DNA of 64,000 nt from NCBI RefSeq assembly GCF_021295315.1, contig NZ_JAIMJA010000003.1:186001-250000 (forward strand), written 5' to 3'. Shown here piece by piece: positions 8,742 through 17,826 of the stretch. This stretch comes from Motilimonas cestriensis (GTDB taxonomy: Bacteria; Pseudomonadota; Gammaproteobacteria; Enterobacterales; CBDFNC01). The notes under the pieces were generated by a model. That model was not told the DNA's origin. It saw only the letters and a list, made by a program, of their open reading frames with translations, and made no database searches. The position numbers and the translations under genes are program-made. Position 1 is the stretch's first letter. Each line of letters opens with the position of its first letter.

Positions 8742-9194
8742 TTATAGACCACTAATAATGAAGTCAACAGCAGCTTTGATTTCATCATCAGAACAGTCCA
8801 TGCAAGTGCCTTTTGCAGGCATTGCATTAAAGCCATTGATGGCATGAGTGTAAAGTGTCTCGTTACCTTGTGCGATACGAGCTGACCATGCTGAAGCATC
8901 GCCTTTAACAGGAGCACCAGCGGCACCAGTAGCATGACAAGCCATACATTTAGTGTTGTAAATCGTTGCGCCATCACGTGGGCCTGCATCCGCTACCGCT
9001 TCAGTTGCTGGTGCCACATCCGGTAGTTCACCATCAAGGTAAACATCACCAACAGGCTTAATACGCTCGGCAATTGCTTCGTCAGACATATCGGCAGCAA
9101 AGGCCATGCTAGACAACAGCGCTAGCGAAGCCACTGCAATTTGACGTAATGTAAATAATTGTTGAAATTTGCTCACTGTTTGCTCCAATTGCAT
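8742..9194 (-). CDS. Cytochrome c5 family protein
   Basis: This is a periplasmic mono-heme c-type cytochrome of 150 residues that shuttles electrons to terminal oxidases or other respiratory partners. A signal peptide covers about residues 1-33 (cleavage near MAFA-A). The heme motif CMACH is at 83-87, the probable axial methionine is in NAMPAKG (Met125), and Cys131 and Cys134 just after it are the extra cysteine pair typical of cytochrome c5. The gene is single, with its own terminator, and sits between the WbpV gene and the insertion-sequence block. Confidence 0.9.
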   Translation of the reverse strand: MQLEQTVSKFQQLFTLRQIAVASLALLSSMAFAADMSDEAIAERIKPVGDVYLDGELPDVAPATEAVADAGPRDGATIYNTKCMACHATGAAGAPVKGDASAWSARIAQGNETLYTHAINGFNAMPAKGTCMDCSDDEIKAAVDFIISGL

Positions 9195-9354
9195 TGCCTT
9201 AGTAGGCTTATTGTAATTTCTTCCCAGAATTTTGCCAGATTATAACCGTTTAGCAACCAAGGATAAACATTTCTAAATTTAGTAAATTATGTATTAACCG
9301 CTCTGATTCACCTAGTCAGTCACCATTGGCTGCTTTAATCGGCCTGTTTTCTGT

Positions 9355-9568
9355 CTATTTAAGAGGGGCTTTTTCTGAGTTCAGTGTGGTTGGCCCAACC
9401 GGTATACAGTTTCGGACATCGTGTTTACCCCAGCGAATCGGGTTTGCAGTTTTATATAGCTTCTAATTTCGCCTTACGCTGAGCTAATATCGCTTCATCT
9501 TTCCCTGTATGCCGTTTATGTGGAGTCACAAACTGTAATTTATTGTGTTTGTACTCATAGCCCCCTCT
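9355..9568 (-). pseudogene. IS3-family OrfB, C-terminal remnant
   Basis: The minus strand encodes GGYEYKHNKLQFVTPHKRHT and then, after an in-frame stop at 9454-9452 and a frame change, NPIRWGKHDVRN..PVGPTTLNSEK up to TAG at 9357-9355. Both pieces belong to the C-terminus of an IS3-type integrase (the RW..NW..V..V.LNPE region). The 5' part is gone; about 60 bases further on an IS66-like element begins. A second copy of the last segment lies in the other orientation at 21943-22041. Confidence 0.7.
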
Positions 9569-9653
9569 GGCAGGATAGTTGTCACTACTTAAAATTTACC
9601 CAGTTGGGGGTTAAGGCTTGATTGTGCGTAACCTTTCACCAGCCCCTACTTGA

Positions 9654-11090
9654 TCAAGCCGTGATCAGCTTAAACACATCCGGATACTCAAGCTTCTCTA
9701 TCACTGTCGTCACGATGGTTTCAATCATATTCAAGGCATTGACCCCACGCTTTTTGCTAGTTTCGATCACCGATAATAAACGAGAGCGAAATTTATCGCC
9801 GCGATCTGAATTAGTCCCGTAGCAAATTTTCCGCATTATAACGCTGCCTCGCAGGCATCGCTCGGCTTCATTCTTTGTCAGCGGCGTGCCGCTGTATTGT
9901 AAAAATACCCATAAGCCTGTTTCATATTTTAAAATGTGCTGACATCTTCCTGCATAGCGACTAGCTGGGACCTGAGTCCCTTTTTGTAGTAATGCCTTGA
10001 TAATTTTCCGCAATCGTTGCATTCGCCGTAACCACTGGGGCTCACTGATCTCATCTTCGGCGTTGTTCAAACCGATGCTGTGTTCTAAATATGCAACTAA
10101 CCATTAGAACCAGTTTTGCGCCCAGTCTCGCAGTTAATCCGCCACCGGAATAATCGGCCATTTGTTGCAAGTTGCGTTTAACGTGAGCAAGGCAAAACTG
10201 ATGCCTTGCGGGGTCTAACCAGTTGTAACTCGCACACTGATCCGTGACGATAACGGATATTTTTTGTTCTCCGAGTAAATGTTTCGCATTATCTTGACTG
10301 CGCGAGAATCGAACATTTTGAAACACGGCGTCATCACTCGCCATCAGCCATAACCAGCGTGTTGACTGATCATCATTGCGCGGATGCGTGGTTTCATCAG
10401 CATGAATAATCGATGATTTTTGGATGTGTGCTTTCAACGCCTGATGCACCGGTGTAAGCATAGAGCTGACGCGACCTTGAACTTCAGATAACGCACCAAT
10501 CGAGAATGTGGTGCCATATTGATCTTGTAAAAGCTGCCTGATCTTATTCAAGCTTAAATGATATTGCCCCGCAAGAACCGCTATTTGGCTCATTAACCGC
10601 GGACCAATTTGTCCTGATGGAGTATCGCGGGGCAGTTGACCTTGACTCACGAGACTGCAGCAATCGCAGCGACCATGAAACAACTGATATTCCGTGATAT
10701 CCAAGGTTTGCGGTGGCAACTCAAACACTTGATGACGACGTGAAGGAGTTGAGTTAACAACCACGTCACCACCACACTGACGGCAGTGCGGCTCAGGTAG
10801 GCAAGACACGATGTTGTCAGAAGGTTTAAGCTTGCTTAGTGGTCGTCGATGCCCTTTGTGTCCAGGTTGAGCGCCAGCCGAATGTCGGCTACGAGGCGCT
10901 TGAGCTTTTTTCGCTCAGCTTTTGCCTCCGGTGAATCTTTAGAAGGTGAGCTCGAAGAATTGCGTGAGCTGGTCGCAAGTTTGTCTTCGTAGTCGCGCAG
11001 CTTATCCCACAGCTCTTTGATGAGTGCGTTGGCATCATGGGTGTCCTCAACGTGAGACGCATCTTGGGTGAACATCGATTTCTTTTTCAT
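9654..11090 (-). pseudogene. IS66-like transposase of element A, in three reading-frame pieces
   Basis: The N-terminal piece (from ATG 11090) has a helical, low-complexity, Ser-rich start like the DUF6444 region. After a switch to the -1 frame at 10911-10905 the chain reads GAQPGHKGHRR and then the zinc-binding CRQCGG, followed by the DDE core (HADETTHPRNDD, VTDQCASYNW, LAHVKRNLQQ). The first switch sits on a perfect frameshift signal and may be functional. The second break is a 7-base insertion, CGGCGTT, at 10058-10064, absent from the truncated copy at 17333-17811, and this inactivates the gene. The C-terminal piece has NNEAERCLR-like (KNEAERCLRG) sequence, the last catalytic Glu region. 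Confidence 0.75.
10870..10911 (-). promoter_or_regulatory. Programmed -1 ribosomal frameshift signal (slippery heptamer plus stem-loop)
   Basis: On the minus strand the heptamer A_AAA_AAG (10911-10905) lies in the zero frame of the N-terminal piece: 180 bases, 60 codons, from its ATG. Four bases later starts a stem AGCGCC-(TCGT)-AGCCGA, loop CAT, TCGGCT-GGCGCT, that is 12 paired bases with one 4-base bulge (10900-10870). A -1 slip leads straight into the frame of the downstream transposase piece (GCT CAA GCG CCT...). Confidence 0.65.
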
Positions 11091-11193
11091 GGCAGTGATG
11101 TTGACAGGCGGAAAGGATCCTTCAATAGCGAATGTGAAATCAGTCGATTCGGATCACATATTGTTTTTCAATGGGGGGCTGGTGAAAGGTTAC

Positions 11194-11218
11194 TGTTGAG
11201 GGGTTAAGTTCATTGAGC
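11194..11218. repeat. 25-bp inverted copy of an internal tnpA segment
   Basis: This stretch, between element A and element C, is the exact reverse complement of 11385-11409 inside the tnpA of element C. It is probably the stump of another copy of element C that was cut when the elements moved or inverted. Confidence 0.7.
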
Positions 11219-11298
11219 GTAAGCGCATCATAAACCCCGCATTCTAATCACCTAGCACGAAGAATAAGATCAAGTCTCCAACCATGAGGAGATTTGAA

Positions 11299-11612
11299 AT
11301 GAGAAAACGACGCACCAACCAAGAATGGCAAAACCTTATTGCGCAATCTGAATCAAGTTCAATATCTACACTCGCATTTTGCAAGCTCAATGAACTTAAC
11401 CCCTCAACATTCTATGCCAAGCGTCAGCAATTCAATACAAAACTGATGTATCTCTAGGCTTTGTCCGAGCAGAAGTCGTCGAAAAGACGACGAAGTATCA
11501 AGCTCAGAGTGCAACGGCTAACATGATACTACTCGTCAATGATGTAGAGCTGCGCATTCCACAAGGCACGCCAGCGGCCTATCTCGCAGAGCTCATCGGT
11601 GCGCTATCATGA
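11299..11612 (+). pseudogene. IS66 TnpA of element C, frameshifted
   Basis: It starts ATG at 11299 (MRKRRTNQEWQNLI), with the helix-turn-helix region LAFCKLNELNPSTFYAKR. It meets a stop near 11458 because of a -1 shift within the A-run of AATACAAAACTG. The chain continues in the other frame as VSLGFVRAEVV up to the TGA at 11610-11612, which overlaps the tnpB start (ATGA). No canonical slippery heptamer is present, so this looks like a lesion. Confidence 0.7.
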
Positions 11613-11961
11613 AACGCATGCTCAGCGCACCAGAGATTTATCTGCATCGTGAAAGTGTCGATTTTAGAAAGTCCATCAATGGCCTCGCGGCGATCATCGA
11701 AAGTGACACCGATTTCCCCTGGGAAGCGGTGCACTGTTCCTGTTCACCAACAAACAGCGCGACAAAATCAAAGTGTTGTACTGGGATAAAACAGGCTTTG
11801 CTCTTTGGTACAAGCGCCTTGAAAAAGCCAAGTATAAGTGGCCTACAAAAGAGAAAAATGAGGTGTTTACCCTGACTCAATTCGAGCTCGATAGACTCCT
11901 TTCTGGCTTCACGATTATCGGCCATAAACCCGTTAAAATAAACAATTTTACAATGACTTAA
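11609..11961 (+). pseudogene. IS66 TnpB (Orf2) of element C, frameshifted
   Basis: The N-terminal part (APEIYLHRESVDFRKSINGL) carries the TnpB signature DFRKSINGL. The frame is lost near 11735; in the next frame ALFLFTNKQRDKIKVLYWDK and the KRLEKAKYKWP end follow to the TGA at 11961. TnpB is an accessory protein needed for transposition of three-gene IS66 elements. Confidence 0.75.
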
Positions 11962-12020
11962 TCGAAAATAAAGCCTTATTCACCAGGCGTTAATGGCATA
12001 ATTTCAATATAATCAATGCC

Positions 12021-13556
12021 ATGAAAAAGACGCCAACTATTAACCCAGAAAGCCAAGATGTTGCCGAGCTACAAGCGATGGTGAAAGCGCTGATGGCGTC
12101 GCAAAAACAGAAAGAATCTGAGTGGAAACAAGAGCGCCAGTCGCTACTTGAACAGCTCAAGCTGGCCTTCGACCGCCAGTTCGCTAAACGCTCGGAGGCG
12201 TTAAAGCCTTACAATGAATCTCAAGGTGACCTCTTCAACGAAGTGGAATGTGAAGCCGCTAAGGTTGAAGTGGTCACGACGACCACCACAACGAAGAAAC
12301 GTGGTAAACGCAAGCCACTTCCAAAGACCTTGCCTCGTGAGGTTATCGAACTTGATTTAGACGACCATGAAAAGCAGTGCGCTTGCTGCCAACATAATCT
12401 GCATAAAATCGGTGAAGACCGCAGTGAGAAACTTGAGTTCTCACCAGCGGTGCTCAAAGTGCTGGAATATGTTCGTCCTAAATATGCTTGTCGTCAGTGC
12501 GAGCAAACTGAAGACAACAATCGCATCGTTCAAAAGCCAGCGCCGCAAAGCATTATCCCTAAAAGCTTCGCAACAGAAAGCTTGCTGGCCAATATCATCC
12601 TTGGCAAATATCAATACGCGATGCCACTGTATCGCCAAGAGTCGCTGTTCACTCAATCGGGTATCGAGCTATCACGAACCACCATGGCAAGGTGGGTTAT
12701 CCAAGTCAGTGAGAAGTTCGCACCACTTTACGCGGCCTTGAAAGCGCACCTACTAGAGCAAGTGGTGATTCAAGCGGATGAAACACCGCTCAATGTGCTC
12801 AAGGAAGATAAACAATGTTACATGTGGCTTTACTGCTCGGGCGCAGATTCGCCAGATGCCGCACTCCCTAATGTAAAAAATATCGCCTTGTACGACTATC
12901 AAAACAGTCGCGCGAGGGCATGCCCTGTTGCCTTCTTGGGAGATTATAGTGGTTATCTGCAAACCGATGGCTATGGTGTCTATGATGGCCTTCATCTAGT
13001 CACCAATATTGGCTGCTTGGCGCATGCACGGCGTAAGTTCATGGATGCGAAGAAGCTTCAAGGTAAAGGTAAGACAGGCAAAGCGGATAAAGCGCTGGCC
13101 AAAATCCAGAAGCTCTATGGGATAGAATCCCGCTTAAAAGGTGAGTCTGCGGAAAAACGAAAAGCAGAGCTTCAACAGCATGCCAAGCCGATACTGGATG
13201 AGTTGTACGAGTGGATGGCAACTCAACAAGTGATGGAGTCTAGCCCGCTGGGTAAGGCGATAAAATACACGCTCGGCCAATGGCCAAAGCTCATCCGCTA
13301 TATCGATGACGGCCATTTATCGATAGACAATAACCGCGCTGAACGCGCAATTAAACCGCTGGTCATTGGCAGAAAAAACTGGCTCTTCTCGACCAACCCT
13401 AACGGGGCTGAAGCGAGCGCGATGCTTTACAGCATCGTTGAAACCGCGAAAGCCAACGGACTCATCCTCTATGACTACATGGTCAAGTGTATGCAGGAGT
13501 TAGCGAAAGCGGAGCCAGATATCGATGCGCTCCTGCCTTGGAACTTCAAACATTAG
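12021..13556 (+). CDS. IS66 family transposase TnpC of element C
   Basis: This is an intact 511-residue transposase. It has an N-terminal coiled-coil/leucine-rich region with RQFAKRSEAL, a zinc-binding motif CACCQ..CRQCE at about residues 118-160, and the DDE catalytic core with QADETPLNVL near 252, DGYGVY near 318 and DNNRAERAIK near 436. The start at ATG 12021 matches the family length. Its partners tnpA and tnpB are broken, so transposition would need proteins from another copy. Confidence 0.9.
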   Translation: MKKTPTINPESQDVAELQAMVKALMASQKQKESEWKQERQSLLEQLKLAFDRQFAKRSEALKPYNESQGDLFNEVECEAAKVEVVTTTTTTKKRGKRKPLPKTLPREVIELDLDDHEKQCACCQHNLHKIGEDRSEKLEFSPAVLKVLEYVRPKYACRQCEQTEDNNRIVQKPAPQSIIPKSFATESLLANIILGKYQYAMPLYRQESLFTQSGIELSRTTMARWVIQVSEKFAPLYAALKAHLLEQVVIQADETPLNVLKEDKQCYMWLYCSGADSPDAALPNVKNIALYDYQNSRARACPVAFLGDYSGYLQTDGYGVYDGLHLVTNIGCLAHARRKFMDAKKLQGKGKTGKADKALAKIQKLYGIESRLKGESAEKRKAELQQHAKPILDELYEWMATQQVMESSPLGKAIKYTLGQWPKLIRYIDDGHLSIDNNRAERAIKPLVIGRKNWLFSTNPNGAEASAMLYSIVETAKANGLILYDYMVKCMQELAKAEPDIDALLPWNFKH

Positions 13557-13589
13557 CAACATCAGTCCGTGGGATCATGGGGCGTTTAC

Positions 13590-13761
13590 TAAGAAATTGT
13601 ATGGTTCACTCGAAGAACTGCAAAAGGATCTGGACGAGTGGATGAATTATTACAATAATGAACGCACACATCAGGGCAAAGTATGCTGTGGCAGAACGCC
13701 ACTAGAAACATTACTTGATGGTAAAAAGGTTTGGGCAGAAAAGAATTTAGCTCAAATCTAA
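13590..13761 (+). pseudogene. IS481-type transposase, C-terminal remnant
   Basis: The frame runs KKLYGSLEELQKDLDEWMNY, then YNNERTHQGKVCCGRTPLET, ending WAEKNLAQI and a stop at 13761. This is the integrase C-terminus with the catalytic Glu region common in IS481 elements. The 5' part is missing, cut by the right end of element C. TGTCAGATCAAGTCTGAGC at 13793-13811 may be its terminal repeat. Confidence 0.75.
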
Positions 13762-13841
13762 GCTGACAACGGCACCATTAAAAATGGGTAACTGTCAGAT
13801 CAAGTCTGAGCTAGTACAACTAAGCGGACTAAGATAGAGGG

Positions 13842-13996
13842 TTACAACGTGAAACAGAGCGACCCATTTGCTCACTGTTGATTTACCGACCCCATCGACT
13901 TAGCGGCTTCTTCTTGTGTGCACCTTGATCTAAAACCAGTTCAGTGGTCTCTAATTTGATCGCTGCGCTAAAGGTTACTCGTTTTTTGTTCGTCAT
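13842..13996 (-). pseudogene. IS3-family OrfA remnant
   Basis: It starts at ATG 13996 with TNKKRVTFSAAIKLETTELV and LDQGAHKK, an OrfA helix-turn-helix protein, and reaches a stop at 13885-13883. The family's next motifs, EAAKSM and GVGKSTVSKWV, are still readable in the other two frames, so at least two small indels have occurred. It may belong to the same original element as the OrfB remnant at 9355-9568 on the same strand. Confidence 0.7.
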
Positions 13997-14073
13997 TTTA
14001 CCACCCAGTTCTATGCTCATAGCATATCATTTGTTTCTTAATGGATGGCCAAATTAATTATGCCACTACACTT

Positions 14074-14103
14074 GAATAGGTGTCGGCTTCGCGACACCTA
14101 TTC
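14074..14103. repeat. Strong hairpin downstream of the kelch lipoprotein gene
   Basis: GAATAGGTGTCG (14074-14085), loop GCTTCG, CGACACCTATTC (14092-14103) form a perfect 12-bp stem 30 bases after the gene's stop. Neither side has a clear U-tract, so it may be a REP-like or mRNA-stabilising hairpin rather than a classical terminator. Confidence 0.55.
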
Positions 14104-14133
14104 TTATCTGTTCAATGTAGTAGGTCGAGTGAA

Positions 14134-16497
14134 TCAAAGATCTGTAGAAGGGTCGTAAGATTCCACAGCTTGAAGTCTAGAACTCCCGGTATAGCCACCA
14201 AATGTAAAAACCTTATTGTCATATAAGACAGTAGGAAACCAATACTTCGTGTCACTCATCGGATGGCGGGTAGACCATCCACCACTTACTAAATCATATG
14301 ATTCAACGAGATCCAAAGCACCACCAGAATTTCGCCCACCAAATACAAATAGCTCTTGGCCAATTACGGAACAACTTAGCGCCTCCCTTGAACTAGTTAA
14401 GCCTAGGGAAGTTGACCAGGAATCACTCATCGGATCATATACTTGAACCGATGACGTGGCACCACTTCCTGCATCACCTCCAAGAACATATATTTTTTGA
14501 TCTAATACGCAAGCATCATTATTCGCTAATAGTGTCGGGGCCGATTGACCATCTGACCAACTATCTGTTTTTGGATTATAAATCTCTACATAATTTTTAT
14601 AGCTCCATGCTACGCCGTTTCGCCAAGGTCCATCATCGACAGTTCCTTGACCTCCAATTACGTAGATCAAATCATCTACTACCGCACTGCTAAATACATA
14701 TCTATAAGTTGGTCGAGGCTCTTTGGTTTGCCAGCTATCATTAGCGGGGTCATATACAAATGTATCATTGATAAACCCGCCTGCACCATAACCTGATACG
14801 ATATAAATCTTATCGCCAATGGTATGAGCGTTTAAATTGTGTAGCCCTTTTGGCATAGAAGCTTTAGCTGACCAGCTGTCAGTTAAAGGGTCATAAGCAT
14901 ACACCGATTTCATATCAGATCCTGTGCCGCCAAAATAGTATAGAATACCGTTGTACTGTGCAGCTGCACCTCCTCGAGTTTCTAATGGAAGACTAGCTAA
15001 TGGTACCCAAGGAGTAGATTTAACCGTAATACTAAAAGGAGCAAGAATTACCTCTTCAATACCATCAGAAGCGCTGATTTCTATATTTGAATATATACCA
15101 GCATTTTCATTTGTAGGTATACCACTAATTTCACCTGTCAGTGATGAAAAATTAAGCCAGCCGGGCTTGTTGACTATAGAAAATTCTAATCCATCACCAT
15201 CGATATCATTTGTTACCGGAACAAAACTGTACTCGGCGAAAGCATCAATTTGGCTTGAAGGTATTCCAGATATAACGGGGACATCATTATCAGATAGAAC
15301 ACTAATGGTTATAGTTACTGAATCGCTAAAAATATCTCCTTGTGATAGATACAGTTGAACGCTGTCGATACCATTAAAATTTTCGTTCGGTTTATACGTT
15401 ACATTAGGAAACTCACCTATTAAAACTCCGCTGCTAGGTTGACGAGTTATAACGTACTTAATCAGGTCACCTTTAGGATTATTTGATTTCAAAGTAAAAG
15501 ATATATCTGTGTCCTCATCAGTTTGAAGTTCTATGTTACCAACAACAAAATTTTCCTGGTAAGGCGCACTATCCTCTTCGTCCAAAATATTGTCATTATC
15601 ATCATCCAGATCATATTCATTTGCTACCCCATCAAGATCAGAATCAAGAAACAGATTAATATTGGATGGTGTAGAAGAGCTATTTGCCAGCCGTGCAAAT
15701 TCATTAAGGTGCATCTGTACTCTAATAGGATCAATGTCGGCCATAGCTAGTTTTATGCTTTCAAAAACAGTAGTGTCCTCTACATTGCCATCAGCGAAGT
15801 CATTGGCAAGTTCATTTAATACCAGTGTAAGCTCTGCATCTGGGCTTGTGGAATTACCGCTAGCTAGATTCAACGAGTATTGATAAAACAAGGAAGAAAT
15901 TAGTGTGAGATACGCGTTGCCAACGTCGCCTGCAGTCGTATCGTAAAGACCTAAAGATGCGAACGAATCTATTGCTGGGCTAGGAACGATTTCATCCAAT
16001 AAAGTTAACATCTCATCTTCGGCAGTCGAAATTGCCTCGGCCGCAGGACTACCGAAAGAGATAAGCTCTATTACTCTGTTGCTTGTTAGATGGGTTAGTA
16101 TATTTACATGTGCTCGCTGCTGTCCTTCGGAAGAAACGACATATACTGATCGGAGGTTCAGCGTGCCGGCGGAAAGCTCTCCAGTTATTTCATTTCGATA
16201 ATATCCATTAGCCTTTATTTGAACTAACGTATCTTTCTCATAAGAGAATGAAAAATCGCCTAAATCGTTTGTGGTTTGAGTAGTCAGAGTTGAATCGACT
16301 GGTTGCCCTAGATTATTCAGCTTTCCAATTGTTACATTAGTCCCAATGATGAAAGGTCCCTTTTCAACTGCACCATTTACAATAACTGAATTCGGTTCGG
16401 AATTACTCTCTCCACCACCACCTCCACCGCAACCAACGAGTAAGAGAAGAGCTATTCCAACAACGGGTTGATATTTTATTTGACTCAATACAGGCAT
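14134..16497 (-). CDS. Large kelch-repeat lipoprotein with calcium-type aspartate repeats
   Basis: The 787-residue secreted protein has a lipoprotein signal with LLLLVGC (Cys near residue 23) and a glycine spacer. Residues 35-280 form a domain beginning VNGAVEKGPFIIG, which recurs in marine surface lipoproteins. About 285-310 is a thrombospondin-3-like, calcium-binding aspartate stretch (DSDLDGVANEYDLDDDNDN). About 315-400 is a cadherin-like segment and 405-495 an Ig-like putative dystroglycan-type domain. From about 500 to the end there are roughly five kelch repeats (VYDP..DSW and YVIGGQG motifs), which make a beta-propeller. A role in adhesion or sugar binding is likely but unproven. It is the only non-transposon gene inside the IS block and may be cargo. 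Confidence 0.75.
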   Translation of the reverse strand: MPVLSQIKYQPVVGIALLLLVGCGGGGGGESNSEPNSVIVNGAVEKGPFIIGTNVTIGKLNNLGQPVDSTLTTQTTNDLGDFSFSYEKDTLVQIKANGYYRNEITGELSAGTLNLRSVYVVSSEGQQRAHVNILTHLTSNRVIELISFGSPAAEAISTAEDEMLTLLDEIVPSPAIDSFASLGLYDTTAGDVGNAYLTLISSLFYQYSLNLASGNSTSPDAELTLVLNELANDFADGNVEDTTVFESIKLAMADIDPIRVQMHLNEFARLANSSSTPSNINLFLDSDLDGVANEYDLDDDNDNILDEEDSAPYQENFVVGNIELQTDEDTDISFTLKSNNPKGDLIKYVITRQPSSGVLIGEFPNVTYKPNENFNGIDSVQLYLSQGDIFSDSVTITISVLSDNDVPVISGIPSSQIDAFAEYSFVPVTNDIDGDGLEFSIVNKPGWLNFSSLTGEISGIPTNENAGIYSNIEISASDGIEEVILAPFSITVKSTPWVPLASLPLETRGGAAAQYNGILYYFGGTGSDMKSVYAYDPLTDSWSAKASMPKGLHNLNAHTIGDKIYIVSGYGAGGFINDTFVYDPANDSWQTKEPRPTYRYVFSSAVVDDLIYVIGGQGTVDDGPWRNGVAWSYKNYVEIYNPKTDSWSDGQSAPTLLANNDACVLDQKIYVLGGDAGSGATSSVQVYDPMSDSWSTSLGLTSSREALSCSVIGQELFVFGGRNSGGALDLVESYDLVSGGWSTRHPMSDTKYWFPTVLYDNKVFTFGGYTGSSRLQAVESYDPSTDL

Positions 16498-16680
16498 AAT
16501 TTCATCATCCTTAACATTACTTCTTAGTTTCGCAAATTATATATGAACTAGACATCCCGAGCATTTAACGCCCACTTCTAACGAATCCACACAAAATATC
16601 TTTCACTATCATAGATATAGGAACGCACCTCGTTTAGTGATCTAATTAATTTCGCCAAAAACAAACCAGATTACAACGAG

Positions 16681-17332
16681 ATGCGTGAACTTAATATCAT
16701 ACACCAACAGCTACAAAATCAATGCCCTTTCATTCACAAAAAACGACTTCAATCCCTCATCGATTTTACCCAAGCATTGCTCCAAGGTGACCGCCTCACC
16801 CTTACTCAACTAGGCTGCTCAATGACGGGTAAGACATCCGCTAAGCATGCCATTAAGCGTGTTGATAGGTTGCTTGGCAATGATCGCGGGTGCATCGCTA
16901 TTTATCGTTGGCATGCGCAGCTAACTTGCAGCCTCAACCCCTTTCCGTTTGTCCTTATCGACTGAACAGCTGCGAATGATGACATTACGCGCATCCATTG
17001 CCGTCAATGGTCGCAGTGTTGTTTTGTATGAACGTACCTTTGAATTCAAGCATTACAACTCTCCTCGCAGCCATCAACGTTTCTTGGATGAATTAAAACA
17101 AGTGATGCCACCCAGCTGCACGCCCATTCTGATCACCGATGCTGGTTACCGAAATACCTGGTTTCGCCAAGTTGAAGCACTTGGTTGGTATTGGCTTGGC
17201 CGTTTACGCGGTAAGGTAGGTGTGAAGCTAGCTAAGCAAGGCTGGCTATCGAATAAAAGCTTTTTCACCAAAGCGAATACACAGCCTCTGCACCTCGGAC
17301 CTGCTGTCATCGCAAAGAAGAGTCCTCTTGCA
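16681..17332 (+). pseudogene. IS4-family transposase, frameshifted and truncated
   Basis: The first frame starts MRELNIIHQQ and contains LTLTQLGCSM and KRVDRLLGN, ending at a TGA near 16963 where one base has been lost (LID then TAANDD would be continuous). The second frame carries the DDE core: RASIAVNGRSVVLYE, ILITDAGYRNTWF and YWLGRLRG. The gene is cut at 17333 by the left end of the second copy of element A. Confidence 0.75.
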
Positions 17333-17811
17333 GTAACCTTTCACCAGCCCCTACTTGATTAAGCCGTGATTAGCTTAAACACATCCGGATACTCACGCTT
17401 CTCTATCACTGCCGTCACTATGGTTTCAATCATATTCAAGGCATTGACCCCACGCTTTTTGCTAGTTTCGATCACCGATAATAAACGAGAGCGAAATTTA
17501 TCGCCGCGATCTGAATTAGTCCCGTAGCAAATTTTCCGCATGATAACGCTGCCTCGCAGGCATCGCTCGGCTTCATTATTTGTCAGCGGCGTGCCGCTGT
17601 ATTGTAAAAATACCCATAAGCCTGTTTCATATTTTAAAATGTGCTGACATCTTCCTGCATAGCGACTAGCTGGGACCTGAGTCCCTTTTTGTAGTAATGC
17701 CTTGATAATTTTCCGCAATCGTTGCATTCGCCGTAACCACTGGGACTCACTGATCTCATCTTGTTCAAACCGATGCTGTGTTCTAAATATGCAACTAACC
17801 ATTAGAACCGA
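17333..17811 (-). pseudogene. Second copy of IS66-like element A, 3' part only
   Basis: It begins with the same terminal sequence GTAACCTTTCACCAGCCCC and follows element A almost base for base, encoding the transposase C-terminus (TNNEAERCLRGS region, stop at 17359). It lacks the 7-base insertion seen in the first copy, so its frame is intact here. It is cut at 17811 by the end of the IS1634-like element. It had itself inserted into an IS4 transposase gene. Confidence 0.8.
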
Positions 17812-17826
17812 CATTCCGCAGCCAAT

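Larger units (their letters stand above)
9628..11193 (-). mobile_element. IS66-family-like element A, single transposase, degenerate
   Basis: It is bounded by perfect 19-bp terminal inverted repeats beginning GTAACCTTTCACC (9628-9646 and 11175-11193); a GTAA tip is typical of IS66 ends. It carries only a TnpC-like transposase, as in the one-gene branch of the family. The 8-bp flanks (GATTGTGC and TGTTGAGG) differ, so no target duplication is left. A 5'-truncated second copy is at 17333-17811. Confidence 0.75.
11219..13589 (+). mobile_element. IS66-family element C (tnpA, tnpB, tnpC), partly decayed
   Basis: The ends are imperfect inverted repeats GTAAGCGCATCATAAACCCC (from 11219) and its counterpart ending CGTTTAC at 13589. 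The three-gene layout tnpA-tnpB-tnpC is canonical. tnpA and tnpB are each frame-disrupted, and tnpC is intact. The 8-bp flanks CATTGAGC and TAAGAAAT differ, so no target duplication is seen. Confidence 0.75.

Noticed and set aside
11440-11470. The tnpA frame break in IS66 element C considered as a second programmed frameshift.
   Set aside because: The local sequence AATACAAAACTG has no X_XXY_YYZ heptamer in phase and no clear stem-loop follows; tnpB of the same element is broken too, so decay is the simpler reading.
9628-13589. Target-site duplications for IS66 elements A and C.
   Set aside because: The 8-bp flanks do not match (GATTGTGC/TGTTGAGG and CATTGAGC/TAAGAAAT), so these boundaries have been rearranged.
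14074-14103. Perfect 12-bp hairpin taken as a rho-independent terminator.
   Set aside because: Neither strand has a U-run after the stem (CAAGTG on the minus strand, TTATCTG on the plus strand); kept only as a hairpin.
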